This document shows positions 12,791-25,518 of a stretch of 64,000 nt of DNA, one piece after another. The notes under the pieces were generated by a model. The model saw nothing but the letters and a program-made list of their open reading frames with translations, ran no database searches and was not told the DNA's origin. The first letter of the stretch is position 1, and each line of letters starts with the position of its first letter. The stretch is taken from contig CM060983.1 of the NCBI GenBank assembly GCA_030765065.1, positions 231,889,646-231,953,645 of the forward strand, given 5' to 3'. The translations under genes were made by a program, and so were the position numbers. This stretch comes from Deroplatys truncata (lineage: Eukaryota; Arthropoda; Insecta; Mantodea; Mantidae).

Positions 12791-15325
12791 CTGAAATTAA
12801 ACACCCTTATATACAGAGGTAATAGACTGGATTTATTTCCAATGGCGTTAATCGACTTACTATTTTTTAAAGTTTTTAAATGAATGTTCATCTGATGTAT
12901 TTAGTGGTAGAATTTGTTGGAATTTTCAATAGAATCTGGAATGAGAGAACCTCAAACGTGGCAAATGTTAATGCTACACTTTCAAAGTGCTTGAAGCGTA
13001 ACTAACAGGGTTTAAACTCTTAAAAAGCATTGTATTGAAACAAAAGCTCTCTCTGAAACAACCAGAACAGTGAACGAAGTTGCTATTCTGTGTTTGAAAG
13101 ACTGTAAATTAATAATTTGCTATTCATATATTACAAAAACATGGACTTGATTTCCATGTGGAGTACCTAATCATTTAGTATTGTATCTACAAATAATGTT
13201 GATACCAAAACCATTAAACGTATCTACATGTACCACAAAAGACGTCTGTAATTCAGTGTAAGCAACATAACTACCTTTAAAAATATGTAGCATAATGTTT
13301 ACTAATTTCCCCAATGTCTATCCATGATATTGAAAATTTATTTGCATTGTTTTATCGCTTTTTACAGTTGATCAGCAAAGCAGTTATATTTCTGAGGTAC
13401 AAATGACCGGTTTGGTGTGCATGAATTCTGAAGTTCCTTTTGGTCATCAACAATGCTGCAAAACCGTTAGATGTGTTATGAAATACTTTAGTTGTGCATG
13501 TAATGTAATATCAGTTGGTTGTGGTATTTGTTTGTATTCTGACAGCTACAGCAACTTCTTGGATTGCGAAGAAATTGTAAATAGGAAGATGCAGGTTAGG
13601 ATATTTAAATGCGTTGAAGATTCTGGATAGGTTTGGGTTAAAAAAATAATGTTTTTTAGATGCGTATTACTTATGAGTGAACCACCTAAAGTTCACATTT
13701 GAATTTCCTTAGGAATATTTATTCCTGTATACTGGGTCCCTAGGAGATACATTGGTTTGCTTAACTAGCCAGAGCCAATTTATAACCTGGGATGTCCTTG
13801 GGAATAAATAGTGTAAGGAACTTCGAAATTTTTTTCGCGTATTGCGGACAGGTTGGTTTAAGTATCAGGGTGGCTTTCGGGATTAACATCAAATGTAATA
13901 GGATGCGTAAGCTGTTGATGTTTCTGTCTAAATATGTGTTCCTTGTATTGAAGTTTGGTTGAGAGAAGGTGTTTGTTTGATAATAAAAATAGTAATGTGT
14001 TTGTACATCGGAAATGTAGTGTGAAGTGTAGAAACTTCTTTTTGTCTTAGAAATTTGACATTTGATTTAGTCCAAAATAAATGTAGATTTAGGCACATGG
14101 TGTTGGCATGAATGTTTAAAGTACTGGGAACATACTACACGTTTCTAATATTCTGTTGCATGTGAATGAACGGATTGCGGAATGTCTGCTCAAAGTTTGG
14201 TCCTCGTTATGAAGACTGTTCAATAGCTGTCTTTGAAGACTGATTAACGGAATTAGCCAGGAAGAATGGGTATGCAGAGAGAGTGGGTTCCGAGATTAGC
14301 AGTACAGAAAAAGACTTGGTAAGTAATAGAAGTCAAATTACAGCGCATGTTAATGTGATTATAGACAGAACTAAGCTCCATCATAGTTAAAATCCATGTT
14401 AGAATAGTTTTAATAGCTAAACGTACTTCACAATTTAATTCCAATTTGGTACATTATCAATTTGCTCATTTGGGTTGAGGTTTCCTTGTCTCAGAAAATA
14501 AACATAATGGTAATGAAATGTACTTAGTCTCACACTGTTTGTCTCAGGCGTTTGTTAATTAAACATGCTTCACTTGTTGTAGTTTCTGTTCATTCTTGTT
14601 CAAGATTTATCAAGTAATTGGGAAAGAACAGCTTAAAGGTTGGCAAAAGTGAATGCTACAGATTTAAGGTATTGAAAATATTACATATTCAACTCTGCAT
14701 CAGAGAATAAATTGCTAAGAAGAGTCATGTTTAAGAACTTTATCTCACACAACCAGAAGAGTGCATAAGTTTCCAATTGACTGACTTAAAATTGCAATTT
14801 GACCTTTTGTACCTGTTCTTTTATAAAAAAAAGCATGTGTGTATCATTTGGGATCCCATGTTTCTTAATTTATAATCAGAAAGTGTAACTTCTATCAAAC
14901 ACATGAGACGTATCTACTTTGAGCCGAAAGTGCCTTGAGACACAACATTTAGTAATGTCACCTATGGCTATCCTTAAAATTAAAATTGATTTGTGTTGTA
15001 ACAATACTTGTTTCAGATGGACAGGGATGGCATTCCGTTTGAGCTATAAATGGTCCGTTTGGTTGTGCCTGGAGTGTATAATTACTATTGGATGTTAACA
15101 GTGGCTTTGAATCCTTCACGTCTTTTAGCAGATCTCGGTGAACATTATAGGTAATAGAAATCCAAAGACAGTGCAATTGTCTTGATATAATTGGCACATA
15201 TATGTGAAGTTCGGTCAAATTAACACCTTAACTTCAAATTGTTCAAGTGTCTCGAAGTCTTTTGATTATTAACTTTACTTTCAGTGAATGTCGTTTGCTA
15301 CCATTGTTGTTTGAGGCTTAATTAC
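12791..15325 (+). repeat. Array unit 6 (type A)
   Basis: Segment a is 13368-13594. Segment b starts at 15017. Its usual ATG|GT donor reads ATTATAGGT, so the normal GT is lost and only a shifted TAG|GTAATA remains. Confidence 0.9.
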
Positions 15326-17848
15326 CTGAAATTAAACACCCTTATATACAGAGGTAATAGACTGGATTTATTTCCAATGGCGTTAATCGACTTACTATTT
15401 TTTAAAGTTTTTAAATGAATGTTCATCTGATGTATTTAGTGGTAGAATTTGTTTGAATTTTCAATAGAATCTGGAATGAGAGAGCCTCAAACGTGGCAAA
15501 TGTTAATCCTACACTTTCAAAGTGCTTGAACTTCAACTAACAGGGTTAAAACTCTTAAAAAACATTGTATTGAAACAAAAGCTCTCTCTGAAACAACCAG
15601 AACAGTGATTTAATTTGCTATTCTGTGTTGGAAAGACAGTAAATTAATAATTTGCTATTCGTTATATTACAAAAACAAGGACTTGAGTACCATGTGGAGT
15701 ACCTTATTATTTAGTATTGTATCTACAAATAATGTTTATATCAAAACGACTAAACATATCTACATGTAACACAAAAGACTTTTGTAATTCAGTGTAAGCA
15801 ACATAACTACTTTTAAAAATATGTAGCATAATGTTTACTAATTTCCACAATGTCTATCTTTGGCATTGAAAATTTATTTGCATTGTTTTATCTCTTTTTA
15901 CAGTTGATCAGCAAAGCAGTTATATTTCTGAGGTAAAAATGACCGGATTGGTGTGCTTGAAATCTGAAGTTCCTTTTGGTCATCAACAATACTGCAAAAC
16001 TGTTAGGTGTGTTATGAAATACTTTAGTTGTGCATGTAATGTAATATCAGTTGGTTGTAGTATTTGTTTGTATTCTGACAGCTACAGCAACTTCTTGGAT
16101 TGCGAAGAAATTGTTAATAGGAAGATGCAGGTTAGGATATTTAAATGCGTTGAAGATTCTGGATAGGCTTGGGTTAACAAAATAATGTTTCTTAGATGCG
16201 TATTACTTATGAGTGAATTACCTAAAGTTCACATTTGAATTTCCTTAGGAATATTTATTCCTGTATACTGGGTCCCTAGGAGATACATTGGTTTGCTTAA
16301 CTGGCCAGAGCCAATTTATAACCTGGGATGTCCTTGGGAATAAATAGTGTAAGGAACTTCGAAATTTTTTTCGCGTATTGGGGACAGGTTGGTTTAAGTA
16401 TCAGGGTGGCTTTCGGGATTAACATCAAATGGAATAGGATGCGTAAGCTGTTGCTGTTTCCGTCTAAATATGTGTTCCTTGTATTGAAGTTTGGTTGAGA
16501 GAAGGTGTTTCTTTGATAATAAAAATAGTAATGTGTTTGTACATCGGAAATGTAGTGTGAAGTGTAGAAAATTCTTTTTGTCTGAGAAATTGACATTTGA
16601 TGTAGTCCAAAATTAATGTAGATCTAGGCACATGGTGTTGGCATGAATGTTTAAAGTACTGGGAACATACTACACGTTTCTAATATTCTGTTGCATGTGA
16701 ATGAACGGATTGCGGAATGTCTGCTCAAAGTTTGGTCCTCGTTATGAAGACTGTTCAATAGCTGTCTTTGAAGACTGATTAACGGAATTAGCACAGGAAG
16801 AATGGGTATGCAGAGAGAGTGGGTTCCGAGATTAGCAGTACAGAAAAAGACTTGGTAAGTAATAGAAGTCAAATTACAGCGCATGTTAATGTGATTATAG
16901 ACAGAACTAAGCTCCATCATAGTTAAAATCCATGTTAGAATAGTTTTAATAGCTAAACGTACTTCACAATTTGGTGCATTATCAATTTGCTCATTTGGGT
17001 TGAGGTTTCCTTGTCTCAGGAAATAAACATAATGGTAATGAAATGCACTTAGTCTCACACTGTTTGTCTCAGGCGTTTGTTAATTAAACATGCTTCACTT
17101 GTTGTAGTTTCTGTTCATTCTTGTTCAAGATTTATCAAGTAATTGGGAAAGAACAACTTAAAGGTTGGCAAAAGTGAATGCTACAGATTTAAGGTATTGA
17201 AAATATTACATATTCAACTCTGCATCAGAGAATAAATTGCTAAGAAGAGTCATGTTTAAGAACTTTATCTCACACAACCAGAAGAGTGCATAAGTTTCCA
17301 ATTGACTGACTTAAAATTGCAATTTGACCTTTCGTACCTGTTCTTGTATAAAAAAGGCATGTGTGTATCATTTAGGATCCCATGTTAGTTAATTTATAAT
17401 AAAAAGTGTAACTTCTATCAAACACATGAGACTTATCTACTTTGAGCCGAAAGTGCCTTGAGACACAATATTTAGTAATGTCACCTATGGCTATCCTTAA
17501 AATTAAAATTGATTTGTGTTGTAACAATACTTGCTTCAGATGGACAGGGATGGCATTCCGTTTGAGCTATAAATGGTCAGTTTGGTTGTGCCTGGAGTGT
17601 ATAATTACTATTGGATGTTAACAGTGGCTTTGAATCCTTCACGTCTTTTAGCAGATCTCGGTGAACATGGTAGGTAATAGAAATCCAAAGACAGTGCAAT
17701 TGTCTTGATATAATTGGCACATATATGTGAAGTTCAGTCAAATTAACACCTTAACTTCAAATTGTTCAAGTGTCTCGAAGTCTTTTGATTATTAACTTTA
17801 CTTTCAGTGAATGTCGTTTGCTCCCATTGTTGTTTGAGGCTTAATTAC
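15326..17848 (+). repeat. Array unit 7 (type A)
   Basis: Segment a is 15904-16130 and segment b is 17540-17669. At 2523 bp this is the shortest complete unit. Part of the shortfall is an 11 bp loss near 16,970 (CACAATTTGGTGC where other units have CACAATTTAATTCC). Confidence 0.9.
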
Positions 17849-20398
17849 CTGAAATTAAACACCCTTTTATACAGAGGTAATAGACTGGATTTATTTCCAA
17901 TGGCGTTAATCGACTTACTATTTTTTAAAGTTTTTAAATGAATGTTCATCTGATGTATTTAGTGGTAGAATTTGTTCGAATTTTCAATAGAATCTGGAAT
18001 GAGAGAACCTCAAACGTGGCAAATGTTAATACTACACTTTCAAAGTGCTTGAACTTCAACTAACAGGGTTAAAACTCTTAAAAAACATTGTATTGAAACA
18101 AAAGCTCTCTCTAAACAACCAGAACAGTGATTTAATTTGCTATTCTGTGTTGGAAAGACAGTAAATTAATAATTTGCTATTCCTTATATTACAAAAACAA
18201 GGACTTGAGTACCATGTGGAGTACCTTATCATTTAGTATTGTATCTACAAATAATGTTTATATCAAAACCACTAAACATATCTACATGTAACACAAAAGA
18301 CTTTTGTAATTCAGTGTAAGCTACATAACTACTTTTAAAAGTATGTAGCATAATGTTTACTAATTTCCGCAATGTCTATCCTTGGCTTTGAAAATTTATT
18401 TGCATTGTTTTATCGCTTTTTACAGTTGATCAGCAAAGCAGTTATATTTCTGAGGTACAAATGACCGGATTGGCGTGCTTGAAATCTGAAGTTCCTTTTG
18501 GTCATCAACAATGCTGCAAAACCGTTTGGTGTGTTATGAAATGCTTTAGTTGTGCATGTAATGTAATATCAGTTGGTTGTAGTATTTGTTTGTATTCTGA
18601 CAGCTACAGCAACTTCTTGGATTGCGAAGAAATTGTTAATAGGAAGATGCAGGTTAGGATATTTAAATGCGTTGAAGATTCTGGATAGGCTTGGGTTAAA
18701 AAAATAATGTTTCTTAGATGCGTATTACTTATGAGTGAATTACCTAAAGTTCACATTTGAATTTCCTTAGGAATATTTATTCCTGTATACTGGGTCCCTA
18801 GGAGATACATTGGTTTGCTTAACTGGCCAGAGCCAATTTATAACCTGGGATGTCCTTGGGAATAAATAGTGTAAGGAACTTCGAAATTTTTTTCGCGTAT
18901 TGGGGACAGGTTGGTTTAAGTATCAGGGTGGCTTTCGGGATTAACATCAAATGGAATAGGATGCGTAAGCTGTTGCTGTTTCCGTCTAAATATGTGTTCC
19001 TTGTATTGAAGTTTGGTTGAGAGAAGGTGTTTCTTTGATAATAAAAATAGTAATGTGTTTGTACATCGGAAATGTAGTGTGAAGTGTAGAAAATTCTTTT
19101 TGTCTGAGAAATTGACATTTGATGTAGTCCAAAATTAATGTAGATCTAGGCACATGGTGTTGGCATGAATATTTAAAGTACTGGGAACATACTACGCCGT
19201 CCCTTTATTCTGTTGCATGTGAATGAACTGATTGCGGAATGTCTGCTCAAAGTTTGGTCCTCGTTATGAAGACTGTTGAATAGCTGTCTTTGAAGACTGA
19301 TTAACGGAATAAGCCAGGAAGAATGGGTATGCAAAGAGAGTGGGTTCAGAGATTAGCAGTACAGAAAAAGACTTGGTAAGTAATGAAAGTCAAATTACAA
19401 CGTATGAATTACATGCATGTTAATGTGATTATAGACAGAACTAAGCTCCATCATAGTTAAAATCCATGTTAGAATAGTTTTAATAGCTAAACGTACTTCA
19501 CAATTTAATTCCAATTTGGTACATTATCAATTTGCTCATTTGGGTTGAGGTTTCCTTGTCTCAGAAACTAAGCATAATATTAATGAAATGTACTTAGTCT
19601 CACACTGTTTGTCTCAGGCGTTTGTTAATTAAACATGCTTCACTTGTTGTAGTTTCTGTTCATTCTTGTTCAAGATTTATCAAGTAATTGGGAAAGAACA
19701 ACTTAAAGGTTGGCAAAAGTGAATGCTACAGATTTAAGGTATTGAAAATATTACATATTCAACTCTGCATCAGAGAATAAATTGCTAATAAGAAGAATCA
19801 TGTTTAAGAACTTTATCTCACACACCCAGAAGAGTGCATAAGTTTCCAATTGACTGTCTTAAAATTGCAATTTGACCTTCGTACCCGTTCTTTTATAAAA
19901 AAGGCATGTGTGTATCATTTAGGATCCCATGTTACTTAATTTATAATCAGAAAGTGTAACTTCTATCAAACACATGAGACTTATCTACTTTGAGCCGAAA
20001 GTGCCTTGAGACACATAACATTTAGTAATGTCACCTATGGCTAACCTTAAAATTAAAATTGATTTGTGTTGTAACAATACTTGTTTCAGATGGACAGGGA
20101 TGGCATTCCGTTTGAGCTATAAATGGTCCGTTTGGTTGTGCCTGGAGTGTATAATTACTATTGGATGTTAACAGTGGCTTTGAATCCTTCACGTCTTTTA
20201 GCAGATCTCGGTGAACATGGTAGGTAATAGAAATCCAAAGACAGTGCAATTGTCTTGATATAATTGGCACATATATGTGAAGTTCGGTCAAATTAACACC
20301 TTAACTTCAAATTGTTCAAGTGTCTCGAAGTCTTTTGATTATTAACTTTACTTTCAGTGAATATCGTTTGCTCCCATTGTTGTTTGAGGCTTAATTAC
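17849..20398 (+). repeat. Array unit 8 (type A)
   Basis: Segment a is 18426-18652 and segment b is 20090-20219. Local differences from other A units include ACTACGCCGTCCC near 19,193 and a small insertion (GAATTACATGC) near 19,406. Confidence 0.9.
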
Positions 20399-22966
20399 CT
20401 GAAATTAAACACCCTTATATACAGAGGTAATAGACTGGATTTATTTCCAATGGCGTTAATCGACTTACTATTTTTTAAAGTTTTTAAATGAATGTTCATC
20501 TGATGTATTTAGTGGTAGAATTTGTAAGAATTTTCAATAGAATCTGGAATGAGAGAACCTCAAACGTGGCAAATGTTAATACTACACTTTCAAAGTGCTT
20601 GAACTTCAACTAACAGGGTTAAAACTCTTAAAAAGCATTGTATTGAAACAAAAGCTCTCTCTGAAACAACCAGAACAGTGATTTAATTTGCTATTCTGTG
20701 TTGGAAAGACAGTAAATTAATAATTTGCTTTTCGTTATATTACAAAAACAAGGACTTGAGTACCATGTGGAGTACCTTATTATTTAGTATTGTATCTACA
20801 AATAATGTTTATATCAAAACCACTAAACATATCTACATGTAACACAAAAGACTTTTGTAATTCAGTGTAAGCAACATAACTACTTTTAAAAATATGTAGC
20901 ATAATGTTTACTAATTTCCACAATGTCTATCTTTGGCATTGAAAATTTATTTGCATTGTTTTATCTCTTTTTACAGTTGATCAGCAAAGCAGTTATATTT
21001 CTGAGGTAAAAATGACCGGATTGGTGTGCTTGAAATCTGAAGTTCCTTTTGGTCATCAACAATACTGCAAAACTGTTAGGTGTGTTATGAAATACTTTAG
21101 TTGTGCATGTAATGTAATATCAGTTGGTTGTGGTATTTGTATGTATTCTGACAGCTACAGCAACTTCTTGGATTGCAAAGAAATTGTAAATAGGAAGATG
21201 CAGGTTAGGATATTTAAATGCGTTGAAGATTCTGGATAGGCTTGGGTTAAAAAAATAATGTTTTTTAGATGCGTATTACTTATGAGTGAACCACCTAAAG
21301 TTCACATTTGAATTTCCTTAGGAATATTTATTCCTGTATACTGGGTCCCTAGGAGATACATTAGTTTGCTTAACTGGCCAGAGCCAATTTATAACCTGGG
21401 ATGTCCTTGGGAATAAATAGTGTAAGGAACTTCGAAATTTTTTTCGCGTATTGCGTACAGGTTGGTTTAAGTATCAGGGTGGCTTTCGGGATTAACATCA
21501 AATGTAATAGGATGCGTAAGCTGTTGATGTTTGTCTAAATATGTGTTCCTTGTATTGAAGTTTGGCTGAGAGAAGGTGTTTGTTTGATAATAAAAATAGT
21601 AATGTGTTTGTACATCGGAAATGTAGTGTGAAGTGTAGAAAATTCTTTTTGTCTTAGAAATTTGACATTTGATTTAGTCCAAAATTAATGTAGATTTAGG
21701 CACATGGTGTTGGCATGAATGTTTAAAGTACTGGGAACATACTACACGTTTCTAATATTCTGTTGCATGTGAATGAACGGATTGCGGAATGTCTGCTCAA
21801 AGTTTGGTCCTCGTTATGAAGACTGTTGAATAGCTGTCTTTGAAGACTGATTAACGGAATAAGCCAGGAAGAATGGGTATGCAAAGAGAGTGGGTTCAGA
21901 GATTAGCAGTACAGAAAAAGACTTGGTAAGTAATGAAAGTCAAATTACAGCGTATGTTGATGTGATTTTTAGACAGAACTAAAGCTCCATCAAAGTTAAA
22001 AACCATGTTAGAATAGTTTTAATAGCAAAACATACTTCAAAATTTAATTCCAATTTGGTACATTATCAATTTGGTCATTTGGGTTGAGGTTTCCTTGTCT
22101 CAGAAAATAAGCATAATATTAATGAAATGTACTTAGTCTGACACTGTTTGTCTCAGGCGTTTGTTAATTAAACATGCTTCACATGTTGTAGCTTCTGTTC
22201 ATTCTTGTTCTAGATTTATGAAATAATTGGGAGAGAACAACTTAAAAGTTGGCAAAAGTGAATGCTACAGATTTAAAGTATTAAAAATATTACATATTGA
22301 CTCTGCATCAGAGAATAAATTGCTAAGAAGAGTCATGTTTAAGAACTTTATCTCACACAACCAGAAGAGTGCATAAGTTTCCAATTGACTGACTTAAAAT
22401 TACAATTTGACCTTTGGTACCTGTTCTTTTATAAAAAAGGGATGTGTGTATCATTAAGATCCCATGTTACTTAGTTTATAATCAGAAATTGTAACTTCTA
22501 TCAGAAACATGAGACTTATCTACTTTGAGCCGAAAGTTCCTTTTTAGTTGGGTTTAAGCAGCATGAGAGTGTCTTGAGAAAGATAACATTCAGTAATGTC
22601 ACCTATGGCTATCCTTTATATTAAAATTGATTTGTGTTGTAACAATACTTGTTTCAGATGGGCAGGGATGGCATTCCGTTTGAGCTATAAATGGTCTGTT
22701 TGCTTGTGCCTGGAGTGTATAATTACTATTGGATGTCAACAGTGGCTGTGAATTCTTCACTTCTTTTAGCAGATCTCAGTGAACATGGTAAGTAATAGAA
22801 ATCCAAAGACAGTGCAATTCTCTTGATATAATTGGCACATGTATGTGAAGTTCTGTCAAACTAAAACCTTAACTTTAAATTGTTCAAGTGTCTCGAAGTC
22901 TTTTGAATATTAACTTTACTTTCAGTGAATGTCGTTTGCTCCCATTGTTGTTTGAGGCTTAATTAC
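20399..22966 (+). repeat. Array unit 9 (type A, near-copy of unit 1)
   Basis: Segment a is 20977-21203 and its translation is identical to unit 1. Segment b is 22658-22787. The match to unit 1 while nearer A units differ suggests exchange between distant units rather than neighbour duplication alone. Confidence 0.9.
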
Positions 22967-25518
22967 CTGAAATTAAACACCCTTATATACAGAGGTGATA
23001 GATTGGATTTAGTTCCAGTTGCGTTAATCGACTTTCTTTTTTTTAAAGTTTGTAAATGAATGTTCGTCTAATGTATTTAGTGGTAGAATGTGTTCAAATT
23101 TTCTAAAGAATCTGGAATGAGAGAACCTCAAATGTGGCAAATGTTAATGCGAAACATTCAAAGTGCTTGAAGTATAACTAATGGAGTTGAAACCTTTAAG
23201 AAACATAGTCTTGCATTAAATGCTCTCTCTGAAACATCCAGAACGGTGAATGAAGTGTCTATTCTAGTTTTGAGAGACAGTAAATTAATAATTTTCTATT
23301 CCTTATTTTATAAAAATAAGGACATGTATACCATGTGGAGTACCTAATCATTTAGTATTGTATCTAGAAATAATGTTTTGATATAATCTATTAAAATATC
23401 TACCTGAACCACAAAAGAACTCTATAATTCAGTGTGAGCAATTAAACCACTTTTAAACATATGTAGCATAAGGTGTACTAATTTCACCAATAACTACCTT
23501 TGATATTGAAAATTGATTTATCGCTTGTTACAGTTGATCTGCAAACCTGTTGTGTTTCTGAGGTACAAATGACCAGTTGGGTGTGCTTGGATTCCGAAGC
23601 TTGTTTTGATGATCAAGAATGCTGCACAACCGTTAGGTGTGTTATGAAATGTTTTAGTTGTGAATGTAATATCAGTTGGTTGTGGTATTTGTTTGTATTC
23701 TGAGAACTACAGCAACAGCTTGGATTGCGAAGAAATTGTTAATGTGAAGATGTAGGTTAAGATATTTAAATGCGTTGAAATTTCTGGATTGGTTTGGGTT
23801 AAAAAAAATAATTTGTTAGATGCGTATTACTTGTGAGTGAACCACCTAAAGTTCACATTTGAATTTCCTTAGGAACATTTATTCCTGTATACTGGGTCCC
23901 TAGGAGATACATTGGTTTGCTTATGTCAGAGCCAAATGATAACCTGGGATGTCCTTGGGAACAAATAGTGTAAGGAACTTCGAAATTCTTTTTCGCGTAT
24001 TGCAGACAGGTTGGGTTACGGATCAGGGTGGGTTTCGGGATTAACATCAAATGGAATAGGATGCGTAAGGTGTTGCTGTTTCTCTGTAAATATGTGTTCG
24101 TTGTATTGAATTTTTGGTAAGAGGAGGTGTTTCTTTGATAATAAAAATAGTAATGTGTTTGTACATCGAAAATGTAGTGTGAAGTGTAGAAAACTCTTTT
24201 TGTCTGAGAAATTCACATTTGATGTGGTCCAAAATTAATGTACATTTAGGTACATGGTGTTGGCATGAATATTTAAAGTACTGGGAACGTACTACACGTT
24301 CCTGTTATTCTGTTGCATGTGAATGAACGGATTGCGGAATGTCTGCTCAAAGTTTGGTCCTCGTTATGAAGACTTATGAATAGCTGTCTTTGAAGACTGA
24401 TTAACGGAATTAGCCAGGAAGAATGGGTATGCAGAGAGAGTGGGTTCCGAGATTAGCAGTACAGAAAAAGTCTTGGTAAGTAATAGAAATCAAATTACAG
24501 CGCATGTTGATGTGATTACTAGACAGAACTAAAGCTCCATCAAAGTTAAAAACTATGTTAGAATAGTTTTAATAGCTAAACATACTTCACAATTTAATTC
24601 CAATTTGGTACATTATCAATTTGCTCCTTTGGGTTGAGGTTTCCTTGTCTCAGAAAATAAACTTAATGGTAATGAAATGTACTTAATCTGACACATTTTT
24701 GTCTCAGGCGTTTGTTAATTAAACATGCTTCACTTGTTGTAGCTTCTGTTCATTCTTGTTCTAGATTTATGAAATAATTGGGAAAGAACAACTTAAAAGT
24801 TGGCGAAAGTGAATGCTCCAGATTTAAAGTATTGAAAATATTACATATTCAACTCTGCATCAGAGAATAAACTGCTAAGAAGAGTCATGTTTAAGAACTT
24901 TATCTCACACAACCAGAAGAATGTATAAGTTTCCAATTGACTGACTTAAAATTGCAATTTGACCTCTCGTACCTGTTCCTTTAAAAACAGGGATGTGTGT
25001 ATCATTTAGGATCCCATGTTACTTAGTTTATAATCAGAAAGTGTAACTTCTATCAAACACATGAGACTTATCTACTTTGAGCCGAAAGTGCCTCTTTAGT
25101 TGGGTTAAAGCAGCATGAGAGTGTCTTGAGAAACATAACATTTAGTAATGTCACCTATGGCTATCCTTAATATTAAAATTGATTTGTGTTGTAACAATAC
25201 TTGTTTCAGATGGGCAGGGATGGCATTCCGTTTGAGCTATAAATGGTCTGTTTGCTTGTGCCTGGAGTGTATAATTACTACTGGATGTCAACAGTGGCTG
25301 TGAATCCTTCACTTCTTTTAGCAGATCTCGGTGAACATGGTAAGTAATAGAAATCCAAAGACAGTGCAATTCTCTTGATATAATTGGCACATATATGTGA
25401 AGTTCTGTCAAACTAAAACCTTAACTTTAAATTGTTCAAGTGTCTCGAAGTCTTTTGAATATTAACTTTACTTTCAGTGAATGTCGTTTGCTCCCATTGT
25501 TGTTTGAGGCTTAATTGC
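22967..25518 (+). repeat. Array unit 10 (type B, frameshifted segment a)
   Basis: Segment a is 23534-23755. It is 222 bp rather than 227 because one TGTAA of a TGTAATGTAA direct repeat is missing, which truncates its frame. Segment b is 25210-25339. Confidence 0.9.

Noticed and set aside
16651..17058. Minus-strand 135-codon frame in unit 7
   Set aside because: It is an extension of a 63-codon frame in units 3, 4 and 6, created by a small deletion; no conserved start or motif.
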